From NCBI RefSeq assembly GCF_014066305.1, contig NW_023501103.1:62001-126000 (forward strand): DNA of 64,000 nucleotides. Reading direction: 5' to 3'. The notes beneath the pieces were generated by a model. The model searched no databases. It worked only from the letters and a program-made list of their open reading frames with translations, and had not been told where the DNA came from. The DNA comes from Letharia columbiana (Eukaryota; Ascomycota; Lecanoromycetes; Lecanorales; Parmeliaceae). This document shows, one piece after another, positions 1-11,356 of this stretch. Position numbers and translations under genes: made by a program. Numbering within the stretch: the stretch's first letter is position 1; each line of letters starts with the position of its first letter.

Positions 1-1303
1 GAATGTGGTGGATGAGGTCGGCAAGTAGACTGTAAGCAAGAGGGCGCATTGATTCATAGACCGTGAGACCATCGCCAATGAGCGTCCGTTCGTCTAGCAG
101 ATCATCTATCTTGGTGAGGAAGATTTTGCGGAAGTTGAAGTTGATGGTATGCCGTATGGCTACTAGTAGCTCTTTCCTTGTAGATGACTTTTCGCTTGGG
201 CAGTCACGTAGCAGTCGCACAACAATATCAGGCAGGACCGGCAGAAAGTCCTGTAGTTGCTGAACATAGACCCGCAGTAGGTAGGCCAGAAAGCTCATCA
301 TTTTGACCTGAGCTGTAATAAGCTCCCCAAAAGCAGCCCTGTTCTTGATGTCCTTGCAAACTCCTGTGAAGATCTCGTCACGTTTGCTAGCCTCGGTATG
401 CGCTCGCTCTTGTGGACTAGCTTGTAGTGTAAGGACTTTCTTAATCCAAGGAACGAACTTCTTAACGTTGGCGGGCACACAGTTACGATGGGCCTGGAAC
501 AGCGAGACAACAATGATGGGGCACTCCGCAAAAACCTTGAACGACTGCATTCCTTTCAATAGCGGGCGAGCTTGTTGGGTCTCCAGTCCCAATTCCGCAC
601 CTACTGAAGCAGCTGGCGACCCTGGGCGTGGGGATTGAAAGTTCTGAGGGTTGTGCGGAGTCGTACCAGTCGAAGAACCTTGCGCCGGGGCATCAAAGGT
701 ATCCTTGACCACCTGTTCCATAGCCTGGAACATTTCCAATATGAGGTCCAAGAATGGCTGCACCTTTGCCGCAGTTGCCTCCGGTTGATGCCGCTCCAAG
801 TCCATTATGGTCTTCATGCACAATATCGCGTTGTCCTCGTTCTCCGTCCGGACCAAGCCCATAAGGAGATCCACAATATCGGTGGCGTACGGCTTGAGCG
901 CTTCAACATGGCTCATAGGCAGTCGGTGAAAAATTTCCAGAACGCAATTCCGAAGTCTCTAAGACCCAGCATCAGCATCATATCATTTCCAAAGCAAGCT
1001 TCAGAGCATAGCGTACATGTTCCATGTTCGTGCTCATGAAGACAGGCGGACCTTCAAGGAGCTTCATGAATACTGGAACGAGCTTCTTGAGAAAGATCGG
1101 GTAGGTAGGGCCATTGCATAAAATGTCAATGTTGTCCCGCAGTTCTGTTGCGATGTTGTATTTCTTCTGGACCTCTGCGCAAATGTCAGTTGCTGTTTTG
1201 CGAACGCACCCATGGCTTGCCCAATGAAAGAGCGGAGGTATCTCCTACCAAGGTTCACATCGCCCAGCCTCGCGGCGAAGGCATCTATGTTTTTCTCCGC
1301 CAT
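1..1303 (-). CDS. TRA1: Tra1/TRRAP, N-terminal part (SAGA/NuA4 activator-binding subunit), cut by window edge
   Basis: This is the 5' end of the giant PIKK-like pseudokinase that recruits the SAGA and NuA4 histone acetyltransferases to activators in the nucleus. I read three exons on the minus strand: 1303-1249, 1192-1017 and 958 to beyond base 1, with introns of 56 and 58 nt (GT-AG). The spliced protein starts [18 protein letters not shown]. It then carries family hallmarks: [98 protein letters not shown] and [14 protein letters not shown]. These are HEAT-repeat segments of Tra1. The frame stays open to base 1, so only about 400 of roughly 3,800 residues are present. The exon joins are inferred from frame and family similarity. 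Confidence 0.93.
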
Positions 1304-3243
1304 GGTGATTTTGCTGGAGGTTTATGTCTCCTAAGGGAATGTGGGGACGACTGAGAGCCTAGCACCGCTGTGCGTGCGTAGCCCCCTCTTCGTACCCGGC
1401 AACTTGCTCGTACTCATTTCAGATTTCACTCATCAATATGGGTTGATAAACGGCGTCAATGCTGGAGAATGGTGAAAAATATGATGTGTTGTAGCGCAAG
1501 AATGGCATATACCCGAGAACCTGGGCTAGATAGAGTCAAAAATGCTCGTGATGACGGGGTGGTGCTGTTGGGTCAGGTTGTGAGGGAGACAGAAGGGTGG
1601 TGTTGAAGAAGATCCGGGGCATGCCTTTAGCTGTCGAGCTTTAGGCTAAGGCGGATAAGGATGGTTTAAGGTACCTTACGGTAGTACAGAATCGTAATTT
1701 ACGCTCACCTTACGCTCACCTTTACTAGCTTTACTCGTGCGGCCAAAAATTTAGTTTTCCTAGCTTCTTGACAGTCCGGTGCGGGATAACCTAATGTACC
1801 AATCAAATCATCTACCTTGCTGACGCTTCATGCTTTCCGTGAGCGGTATTAGCCCTCTTGCGACTAGACTGCCAAGAGGATAGATTTATCGGCCGCACGA
1901 GTAAGTACCTTTTGCCAAGACCTTGGGTCCCAGCACTCATCGTATCTAAACAGCCCTTCCCAAGAACATTGAGCGACTTGATTTAATATCAGGCCGAGTA
2001 CTCAATCGTGACTCGAAGACCGAACGAATCTTGAAGAGGAGCATTTGCCGGGCCCGAGAACTCAATGCAAAATCCGTTTGAACTTTAGAGTAGTAATAGA
2101 AGCGTTCAGAAACCTGCCCGTGTACAACTGCAGCATCACCACACGCTCTCCCGCAGCTCTGACACTTTCCACTATAGCGGGCTTGACTCTTGAGAGTCAT
2201 ATTGCAATCCTCGTCAGCATCCTTCGATCTCACCGCAGCATTCTTGTCTGCCGAACCGGTCAAGCATCACTCCAACGGTTCACATGCACGTTGGGAAACC
2301 ATTCGCGATCATCGCTCGATATTTGCATGAACCTGTTGGTGCTGCGATCGATCTAGACACATACCGGCTTGCCCCCTGCAGAGACTCTGACCGATACTGA
2401 CCCCTGCAATCTGACCATGGATGTGTAGAGTACGTGCGGCATACGAAACAGCCGCCTCATATGAGCTCATCGGCATCGCATTTGTCGCAACTGCCAGCAG
2501 AATGACTAGAAGTCGACCTTCCAACCCTCCTTGACTATGGCTTGTTCGAAGGCGGTCTCGGCTCCGTGGTCATCGTTGCAAAGGAGCCAGCAGTGACCGA
2601 GCTAGTTGAATCAATACCGACTGCTTCGGGAGAGCACTTTCCTTGCAGTCTGGCGTTGTCTTGTGTGGTAGATACCGCGAGATCGGTAGACATCAGACCC
2701 TTATATCTTGCCGTACATTTTCGAGCATGCGAGCATCGAGCGAGGCCTGTTGTGGGAACTTTTGTTGATAGCAAAGAGCTTATGGCTGGGCCCAATCCCT
2801 GCGGATGCCTTCTACTTCTCGGCTCTGTCGCCAATGAATCGCTGTCGGTTTGCCCTTCGTATTTGCGGCTGTTCTAGACATGTAGTACACGACAGCAACA
2901 GTCGAGTCATACGTCTGGCGTTTTGGAGACGGTGAAAGATTGACTACTATTCTACCCCAGATTGCCAGCCTTGTAACTTAAGGTCCAGTCGATCAGGCTT
3001 ACAGCCCTATCAAATCTTGCCATACGAGGATCACTGTACTTCGTTGCTGGGCTACTCAGGAATGTTTAGAATGGCATGCGTAAGGAATGCAGTCATTGTT
3101 GCTGCCATGATGGAACAGATTGATTGTTTGAGGGTTTGTATTACATTATTGATTAACAATACAGACTTTTCTCACGCTTTTCCTTTTCCCTTATGCATGC
3201 TTTCCCTCCATTCGTACCGTCATCTCATTAAGCATTATACACT
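1304..3243. other. Intergenic region between TRA1 start and GH17 gene end
   Basis: No gene can be supported here. Open frames of about 100 codons occur on both strands around 1946-2877 but overlap each other and show no recognisable domain or splice pattern. The stretch next to TRA1 is its promoter/5' leader. It holds short CCTTA/TAAGG-rich motifs, including a direct repeat of ttacgctcacc near 1700-1725. Confidence 0.6.
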
Positions 3244-5040
3244 CTAGCATACGGTGATGTAGAACCCAATAGCAGCTGCGTTGGAGTCTTGGAAGTAATT
3301 CAACGCCAAGCTGCCAGTCGAACTGACCTCGTACGAGACTCTCGTTCCAGCGGCACATGAGCCAGAAGCTATGACATACTCGTTACCCGGAGTAACGCTT
3401 GTGGGGCCACCCAGGTCTGATTCAACAGCAGGAACGGTGCTGTAGCTGGTTTGCTCTGTAGCTGGGCTCTGAAGCTGTGCAAAATCGAGGCTACCGGTAC
3501 CGCTGAAGCTGAAGGCTGATGAAATCAGCTCGTCTTGAGTGGGTAGAAGGAAGACGAGCGAGCACTTCTTGCCAGAGTCGGACTCTGGAATGTCGAAGTT
3601 GAAGATCGATGATACGGTCGAAGAAAAAGTGCCGTTGTAGCTGGTACCGCCAGCGGTGGTAGGCAAATCCTTGTTGACGGGCACGATCAAGTGGGGGAAC
3701 TCGTGAGTGCCAGAAAGGCTGGCGGGGCAGCCTGACGCGGATGCACCGGAAGCAGACGCAGCTGGCAAAACCGAGGTCTTGGTAATCAGGGTCGTTGGGG
3801 CTGGGCCTGTGGGTGAAGGTGTCTCCGGAGCGGGGGTGCTGGCCATTTCAGGTTGAGCGACCGAAGAGGAAGTTGTAACAGGAGCAACAGCAGCAGCAGG
3901 GCTCGAGGCACTGCTAGATACCGTCTCAGCAGGGCTAGATCCAGCACTAGATGCTTTCTCACCCGCAGTGGACGGAGTTCCTTCATTGCCAGCACCAGCA
4001 GCGTTGATCGACAGAGCCCCGGCAGTTGCAGTAGCTTGAGCAGCTGGGATCGAGGATGCAGATGTCGAAGCACTCGAGCAGCTGAGATCGTAAAGTGGAG
4101 TGTCGCTCAGAGTGGTACCGACAATGCCGAAGCTTGGGTTGGGTGTAGTTGGGTAGGCATCCTGCAGTGTGAACCACCACGTATTGGTCTTGCCGAAGAG
4201 CAAACCGCATCCGACCTGATCCCAGTATGTCTGTGCATTGGCAACACTCGGTACAGCGTCACCAGAGGTAGCTCCACTGACGGGCCAGCCAGTTTCCGTT
4301 ACCCAAACCGGCTTACCGCCGGCGGCACTGATTGTAGCCTCATAGGCAGCGTCGAACAGGGAGTATCCATCGCCAATGGGGTTGGTCATGGTGTTCTGGA
4401 AGTACGGATAGGCGTCCATACCGATGAAGTCAGAACTAGTGATAACAGCATCGTTGGAGCCATTGACCCAGGCAGTCCAGGTGTCGACGTGTCCGACGAG
4501 CGCGTTTTTTGCAGCAGTGCTGGCGATGGCAGTCTTGACTTGACCAATGTAGTTGGAAATATCGTCTGGAGAGGCACCGACGCCGGACATGTTGATGATA
4601 CCGGTAGGAGAGATGCGGTACAGATCTTCGCTACCAACTGAAATGCCGACTATCAATGTTGCGAGCGCGGCACCATTGCTCCCTTGGAGGAAAGTGGTGA
4701 GGGCGGCAATTTCATTGTTGATATTCTCCTGACCTGCAGACGCCCACAAGCCAAGCAGCAATGAAGTGTTGGTGTTGACCGCTGCCTGGAAGGCATCACT
4801 CGGGGTGTTGGTGGTTCCCGCTTGGATGCAGGTATAAAGGCGAGCACTTGTGAAGGCATCATTGGTGCCAACAAGGGCCTTGGCAGTGGTGAAGTCACTG
4901 GTGAACTGCTCCAACGTTACTGGCGAGCTGTCGGTGTTGGTTGAGCCGTAGTTGAAGCCTTGAAAGGCAGATTGTGAGAGGGAAAAACAAGCTGCAAAGG
5001 CAGCAAGGAGAGTGGAAGAGAGCATAGCTGGAACAAACAA
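3244..5040 (-). CDS. Secreted GH17 beta-1,3-glucanase-like protein fused to a C-terminal But2 domain
   Basis: A single-exon gene of 598 aa. Residues 1 to about 24 form a signal peptide. Residues about 26-320 are a glycoside hydrolase family 17 domain, which acts on cell-wall beta-1,3-glucan. The acid/base glutamate lies in VGSE (E138) and the nucleophile in VTETGWP (E249), both present. A Ser/Thr/Ala/Pro-rich linker covers about 325-435. The last 160 residues match the But2 C-terminal domain: FPHLIVPV, a GTSYNGT segment, [23 protein letters not shown], a [12 protein letters not shown] segment, and [13 protein letters not shown] and GFYITVC endings. There is no GPI signal; the protein ends in the But2 cysteine. 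Family members are usually wall-associated or secreted. The fusion suggests delivery or retention of the hydrolase in the wall by the But2 part, which is inference. Confidence 0.9.
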   Translation of the reverse strand: MFVPAMLSSTLLAAFAACFSLSQSAFQGFNYGSTNTDSSPVTLEQFTSDFTTAKALVGTNDAFTSARLYTCIQAGTTNTPSDAFQAAVNTNTSLLLGLWASAGQENINNEIAALTTFLQGSNGAALATLIVGISVGSEDLYRISPTGIINMSGVGASPDDISNYIGQVKTAIASTAAKNALVGHVDTWTAWVNGSNDAVITSSDFIGMDAYPYFQNTMTNPIGDGYSLFDAAYEATISAAGGKPVWVTETGWPVSGATSGDAVPSVANAQTYWDQVGCGLLFGKTNTWWFTLQDAYPTTPNPSFGIVGTTLSDTPLYDLSCSSASTSASSIPAAQATATAGALSINAAGAGNEGTPSTAGEKASSAGSSPAETVSSSASSPAAAVAPVTTSSSVAQPEMASTPAPETPSPTGPAPTTLITKTSVLPAASASGASASGCPASLSGTHEFPHLIVPVNKDLPTTAGGTSYNGTFSSTVSSIFNFDIPESDSGKKCSLVFLLPTQDELISSAFSFSGTGSLDFAQLQSPATEQTSYSTVPAVESDLGGPTSVTPGNEYVIASGSCAAGTRVSYEVSSTGSLALNYFQDSNAAAIGFYITVC

Positions 5041-6431
5041 ACGAATGTGTTCTTGCTCAAGAAACAGTAGGAAAGTGGAAGATAGATCCTAGATGCTAGG
5101 TAAAGTAGGTGAAAGCTCTGAGGATGAGAGGAGGATGAAGAGGAGGGGAAAAATTAAGAGAAAGTGAGGAGGTAGGTTATGTTTTATGTATGGGGTGCCA
5201 CCAGTGCCTGCCTTCACAAATGGTATCCGAGCCCGGGAAATGGTGGGACGTCACTTTCCGATTACTGGACCAACTCACCTACTTTACTTTACTTTAGCAC
5301 TCCTTCATGTGGTTCTTAGTAGCCGCCTTCCTCCTAAAAAAGCAGCGTAAGGTAAGTGCCTCGTATCCATCAGATTTTTTGCATTCTTTTTTGCCTGCAT
5401 GACGGTTTTTTTGCGTCATGCAGCTTGCCTCTTAGTCTCATCTTGCCCCACATTTAGCCAAAAATAGCTCAATTGTGGACATCTGTCTGACGAACCAAAC
5501 CGCATCAGATCAGCTTCCATTACACATCCCAAAAGTCAGACGTTAAATTTTATGTAAAAGAAATCATCCATCAAAAAAAGTCATCATCTGTCGTCACGTC
5601 GTGGTAAAGAACCGCCAATGTGTCTCAGAAAGCGATGTTGGCGCGCAAAGAAAGAAGGGGGCGGCGAAGAATTTAGTACCTAAAGTACTTTAGGCCGAAA
5701 GGCGATTATCCAACAACTGCGCCTGCAGGCGCAAGTGCAAGCAGGAACAGCTTGTGCATCGCTGCTTACAGCTACATGTCATGCTGTACATCTAGGTACG
5801 ATTTCGCGATATTCTTACACGAGCGTCATCTGACTCCTTCCTTTTGCCATGATCCGAGCGATGGTGAGCGCTAAGATGGTGACGGCCGTGGGGAATACGG
5901 GCTATTATTTCTAGCCTTCGCCCGAAATCTTCCCAAAGGCGAGAAAAGCAAATGGATATGGATGCTACTGTACTATCCGAGTGTAATGTAGTACCAGAAG
6001 CGCTCTGAGATACTCTTTAAATACTTTCCGTATTCTGCAAATTGAGCATCTTGAATTGGGGTTGTGCTTCATTGCTTGATGAGCTTGATGTTTGGCCGGC
6101 CAAATGCCCAGCCAAACTGGCAACGCCACACCGGAGGAATTCCCGCGCCCGCGCCTGTGTTAATATTTCCGCAGGGCGGGAAGCCTATACTTGGCATCGA
6201 CCTCTACGAGAACATTTTTACCGTACTGCGACACTCATCAAACACTGAGTACATGTAGTTAATTTTACTGCCGCGCTTGAGCTTCCACCTTCTGTAACAA
6301 CTTCCACCCTTGCACCTCAGCTCGTCCCCTCCATCTACCGACCCGCGGCATACCCAACAGCTGCCCCCAGCTACTAATCACCAACCCACCAAACGTCCTC
6401 TTACTACTCGATCCCATAACCACCCCCCACC
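5041..6431. other. Divergent promoter region between GH17-But2 and YJU2
   Basis: About 1.4 kb with no supportable gene. It contains pyrimidine-rich runs, repeats of tttact near 5280 and a perfect 16-nt palindrome at 5679-5694. C-rich leader sequence lies just before the YJU2 start. Confidence 0.6.
5679..5694. repeat. Perfect 16-nt palindrome
   Basis: The sequence cctaaagtactttagg reads the same on both strands. It lies about 640 bp upstream of the GH17-But2 start and 740 bp upstream of YJU2. A role as a dimeric transcription-factor site is possible but unproven. Confidence 0.5.
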
Positions 6432-7418
6432 ATGTCTGAACGCAAAGTCCTCCAAAAGTACTATCCCCCGGACTTCGATCCTTCCAAGATCGCCAGATCC
6501 CGCGTTCCCAAGAATGCCGGCCCGAAGGTAATGACCGTTCGCCTCATGGCGCCCTTTTCCATGAAATGTGCGTCTTCCTTCCTCCACCAGGTATCGCTGG
6601 CCAAGGAGCTTACCATCGTACAGGTATGTCGTGTGGCGAATACATCTACAAAGGACGGAAGTTCAACTCTCGAAAAGAAACGACGGATGAAAAGTATCTC
6701 AATATCCCCATTTACCGCTTCTATATCAGATGCACGAGGTGCAGTGGTAAGTGGCCTCGCTCCTGACGGCCAGCTGCGGAACCTTTTGCTAACGGGAACT
6801 AGCGGAAATCACATTCAAGACGGATCCGAAGGGCATGGACTATACGTGCGAGCGGGGCGCTAAACGTAATTTCGAGGTTTGGAGAAAAGCCGACGGGGAG
6901 GACGATGATCATAAGTTGGAGACGGATGAAGAGAGACTGGATAGGCTGGAGGCGGAGGAGGCGGAGAGGGGCGCGATGGAGGTGTTGGAGGGGAAAGTGG
7001 TGGACGCGAAGCGCGAGATGGAGATTGCGGATGCGTTGGATGAGATCAGGACGCGGAATGCGAGGATTCAGAGAGCGGAGGGGAAGGGGGAGGTGGATAA
7101 GGCGTTGGAACAGGCTGAGAGGGCGAGAGCGGAGTTGGAGTTGGAGAAGAGGAGAGTGGAAGCGGAGGATGAGGAGGCCGCTAGGAGGGCTTTTGGCAGG
7201 GGGATCGAGATTGATGAGGGTGTCGAGGGTGGGGTCGGGGGGGGGAACGGATATGGCTGGGGATGGGGATGATGGCAGATGGTGGTGTCAGCGAGGTCCC
7301 GGCCGCGAAGGGGGCGACCGTGGGGAGTATGCCGCCGCCCGAGTTTAAAAGGGTGGTTAAGAAGAAAAAGGATTTTTCGGCAGCGTTGGGGATTAAGAAG
7401 AAGCCTGCTCTGGTCTGA
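6432..7418 (+). CDS. YJU2: Pre-mRNA splicing factor YJU2/CWC16 (frame broken at a G9 run)
   Basis: YJU2 is a spliceosome step-I factor that promotes branching. Exons are 6432-6567, 6624-6746 and 6803-7418, with two 56-nt introns. The start [20 protein letters not shown] is diagnostic. It is followed by [11 protein letters not shown], the CxxC knuckles [11 protein letters not shown] and [17 protein letters not shown], and [13 protein letters not shown] glutamate-rich coiled coil covers roughly residues 120-235. As given, the frame hits a stop at 7272. Restoring one G in the G9 run at 7237-7245 carries it to the conserved lysine-rich end [20 protein letters not shown] and a stop at 7416-7418, giving 291 aa, the usual size. 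A further intron is a less likely alternative to a one-base error. Confidence 0.9.
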
Positions 7419-7807
7419 GAAGGTGTGAATACATCAAGTCTGGCAGAAGATCGGATACCAGCGTGCTGTCATGTTAGCAAGGACGCTGGCCGGATGGCTT
7501 TATTTGATGGTGGAGGTATGGATGGCAATGAAACCATGATATTCAAATTCTATGCGTGCCTGTCCATCAGGCTGGGAAGGCCCCGCTTTCGCCCGTGGCC
7601 AAGAGAGAGAAGTTGTGGAACTATCGAAACAAGAGAAGATGAACCCCACGCCGACTCGCTTCTATACTCACTCCATTTCAGCTCCCGAGGCTGTAAATTC
7701 ATTCCTTGGGGCATAACAAGTCTCAGCACATGCATGTCCGAGACGTGAATCTTATGAACACGAATAGTTCAATCGCTTTTGCTTGACATCTTTTTCCCCA
7801 GGGAGTA
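7419..7807. other. Intergenic region between convergent YJU2 and RTS1 3' ends
   Basis: Short intergenic stretch between two convergent genes, presumably holding both 3' UTRs. Overlapping open frames of 61-107 codons on both strands show no family signal. Confidence 0.6.
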
Positions 7808-10448
7808 TCATCCTGCGCGCGGGACATTGTTGAGCATATCTTGTCTCGTAGTTGGAGGAGGCGGCATGACTGCTCCACTTGACCCGTTGCGCTCGAGGCG
7901 TTGGCGGATTTGTGTTGCTGGGTCTTCCATGGGCTAACGAAAATAGGACGTGTCAGTTAAATCATGGCAATTTGGAGTGTATCGCCTAAGAATTTACCTG
8001 ATACTGTCCATCAAGTCCTCTCTGCCTTCTTCCATCCCTCGAAACGCCGCTCTCGTCTTGCAGCCTCAGGGCATCAAGCCTCTTCTGACTGTCTTGCGTG
8101 ATTGGATCTTCGTCGATCCTGCTTGGAGGGTTGAATTTCTGCCCCCGTAGATCGGTCAAAGGGGGTATGGCTACGTTTCCACCCTTTGAGTTCTGCTTTG
8201 CCCAATCAGCTATCAGTGCCCAGTTGGCTGTTCGAGTCCGCAGAGTCTTCTCGGCGGTAGCCTCGTGTTCGCGGTAATGTTCGGAGCACTCGTCGAAGAG
8301 CTGCGGGTTGATCTCCATGAAGAGCTTCATTGCGTTATAGACCATGCCGTGTATTGTTCTGCCTAGGTCAGCTTGCGCATTTTAATGATAGGTGGCAGAA
8401 CGTACCTATTCCAATGGCCTTTCGAGTTCTCATAGAGTGGCTGAAACATAATTGGCAGGATGACTTCGACGTTGTCGCTGATGAGGTTGCAGAAGTATTC
8501 GTTGTTCCAGAAGTATAGCGCTCGCTCCGCAACCTGTTGCACTTGATGAGCTTAACGCCCAAGGTACAAGATTGGCGTTGCCTACCTGGAAATGTGGGCT
8601 GGCGACAGACTTCGCGAGCTGATTGAACAGAGGCTCTTGAACCTTGGCAAACTCTGCGGGATCCATGACCTCGAAAATATCTTCCACTTCGTTGAGGAAC
8701 ATAACCTCTTTCGTACTGTTTACCTTTGGCCAGTATCTTAGCAGCCCCAAAACGACCTATGCAACAGTCAACCGGGATCTAGTCCATCTTGGAGAATTCA
8801 TGGCTTACCTCTTCAGTCAAAGCAGCGTCCTTCTCCAGAAATTGCACGATGCAATATGCCAATTGTGGATGGTACATGCTCAAGCTCTTGACTTTGTGTA
8901 GAGGTATCAACACCCTCGTGAGGAACAGCTTGTGCTCTTCTTTGAGAGGAAGTGCGAAACCGTTGATGATCGAACCAAGAATCTCCAAAAGTTCCGCAAT
9001 GCCGTTGAATCTTTCCGTCTCGTATATGAATTGGAAGAAAACGTTATTTATTGACCGTCGAATGTATGAGCGCAGGTTCAAGAATTTTCCGTAAATCCGA
9101 TGTAGGGTAGTCTTGAGGAAGTCTCGTTCTCTCGGGTCTTCTGAGTCAAAGAGTTCGAGAAGCTAAATGATGTTAATGAAACTCCATGCTCTGTCAAAGA
9201 ACGCCGTACCTGAAGCACAAATTGATGGTCTATGAAACCTTTTGCAATGTTCGTGTTGAAATCCTGGCTTTCGATGAATCGAAGAAAGAACTCATACACC
9301 ACCTGTATATGAGGCCACGCCACTTCTAGTACTGGTTCGTCCTCCTCAGGGTCAAATGCTTCGCCTTGTGGATTGATCGGCGGCGGTATTGGTCGGAAAA
9401 GATTCTTGCTGAACATATCAACTACTCTCGGGTACATCGGCTCTGTGATGACTTGTCTGTTGTTCGCAACATAATCCAAAAGCTCATGCAGCGCCAGCCG
9501 TTTGATCTCTTTTGACTTCATATCACCACTGGCGTCGTTGAAGTCGAAGATGATGTTGCACTGGTCGATCTTCTGCATAAAAAGCTCTTGCCGCCGATTT
9601 GGAGGTACTTCATGGAACCCTGGTAGCTTCTCCAGCTCACGCTGCCTCTGATCTGATATGTCGAATCGTGACGAATGTTGCCGCTTTGGCGTTCTGATGC
9701 CTTCTGGAACATCTTTCGGAGTAGTGGTCAGCCTGTCGAAAGCACCCGACTTCTGTCCTCTTCCCGGCGGAGCAAGGTCTCCCGGCATGGTCTCTGCAGC
9801 ACCGGGAGGGGGGATATGCTGAAAAAAATGTCAGTCCAAAGAGCACTTAAATTTTTTGAGGAACAGAAGAGAAGATCAATTCTAGCAGGTTCATTGAGAA
9901 AGCCAGCGCGCAGACGTACCGGGGCACTTCCTGAGCTTGGGCTTATGACCACATTGGGAGCCACGCCATGTCCAGATCTCGTTGGTGTACCTGGCGCTCC
10001 TGAGCCGCCTTGACCGCCCACGCCAGACTGTGAAGGCATGAAGGGGCCGCCAGACGGCGCTGCATTGGGTGTACCCGCAGGGGATGCATGCATAGGGTTG
10101 CTGGAACCACCTCGTGACGTACCATTTTCCCCAGGAGGTAGTGGCTTGTTTCTTGTGTCATTTACAGTTGTTGTCGACGAAGTTGGCGTACCCTGATTGG
10201 AATTGCTGGGCGAGTGGGTATTGCCTGGAGCGACCAACGTGGAGCTGGAGCTTGGTGCTGGGGAAGAACCGCCAGATGCGGAGTCTTTCTTGTTCTTTGA
10301 CTTGCTGTTGGAATCTCTGGCTCGCGAAAGCTGTTCATGCTGAGTAAGTCAGCTAATTCATGAACGTAGCAATCACCAGCGCGAAAGGCAGCAAGTTGCG
10401 AGACAAAATAGGCGGGGCGCGTACCACTCGCTGTTTGAAACCTTTCAT
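7808..10448 (-). CDS. RTS1: PP2A regulatory subunit B56 (Rts1/Par1 type)
   Basis: The B56 (B') subunit targets protein phosphatase 2A to substrates in stress, septin and chromosome-cohesion control. Eight minus-strand exons are read: 10448-10425, 10330-9920, 9818-9210, 9162-8809, 8756-8586, 8533-8406, 8358-7998 and 7933-7808. All introns are GT-AG, 47-101 nt long, and the sum is 727 aa in frame. The protein begins [14 protein letters not shown], typical of fungal members. A long low-complexity Ser/Gly/Pro region follows (to about residue 210). The conserved B56 HEAT-like core then carries segments such as [56 protein letters not shown] and [20 protein letters not shown]. The first intron separates only eight codons from the rest, so start prediction by simple methods would miss it. 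Confidence 0.93.
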
Positions 10449-11356
10449 CTTGCTTCACTCGAAGATAGTGTGTACCCCTAGCTCGGGCTCCTTCTCAGAG
10501 ACCTCGGCGCCCCTGGACACGGTGCAAATGTTCCCACGCCGAAAACCCAGCAGGTAGCCGTTCGCTGTCGTCCGGTGAGAGCCTTGGTCGAGGAGATCCA
10601 GAGGCTTCTTCAGGCGAGTGTAGGAAATTCGTCAGGTTCTCTGAGGAGCCATGCTTTTCGCTAGAAAGCGGATATCAGAAGGGTCTCCGGATTGTTGATG
10701 GTCCTCGTGGCTAGAGCCGTATGCAGTAAATTGCGGCTCAACATGCGGCTCAACGCCAGACGCCAGTCGCAGAGAAAGCTTCACGTTAGATATCAAAGGT
10801 TGCAAGAGCAGTGTAACAAGGTCAGTGCAATGATAGACTGGTTCAATGCTATTCTGTTGTCTCGTCGTCGATAATCGCACAGAGGCGAGTGCAAGAGCGG
10901 GCTTCCGCACTAGCGCCAAATCAAGTTAGAGGTTGCGGGGCCGTTCGAATCTCTTGGCGCGCACAACCAGTCACATGTGGACGGCGAGGGTACTTACTTT
11001 ATCATGCTAAAGGAACGCTACCTTATTTTGTCGCCTGAAGCGCAGAGGCATATACCAGATATTGCTATGAATGTCCTAGATGATGCGAAACTTGCCTTGT
11101 AGATGGGAAAAGATTGGCCTTATGTATTGGAGCTCGCAGCAATACCTGAATCTCTTTTCAACCTTCTCATCATAAACGACGGAAGCGCTCTCATGCCCTC
11201 GTCTCCCTCAAAGATTTTCTACTTTGCACTTTGATCGTGCTTCAGTCTCCCCACCAGGGACGTGCTCCAGTCCAATCCGATGCTGTGGCCCGAAGCTTGT
11301 CATTCCCAGTATCTTCATGATCTTGATCGTTAAATCTTATTATTGGAGAGGCAGGG
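10449..11356. promoter_or_regulatory. Divergent promoter region RTS1 / TFC1
   Basis: About 0.9 kb separates the divergent starts of RTS1 (-) and TFC1 (+). An open frame of 95 codons at 10632-10919 (-) lies in what should be the RTS1 5' leader. It has no recognised domain, and I do not call it a gene. Confidence 0.45.

Noticed and set aside
3853..4641. 262-codon frame on the plus strand
   Set aside because: It is the antisense shadow of the GH17-But2 gene, which has catalytic motifs in the other strand.
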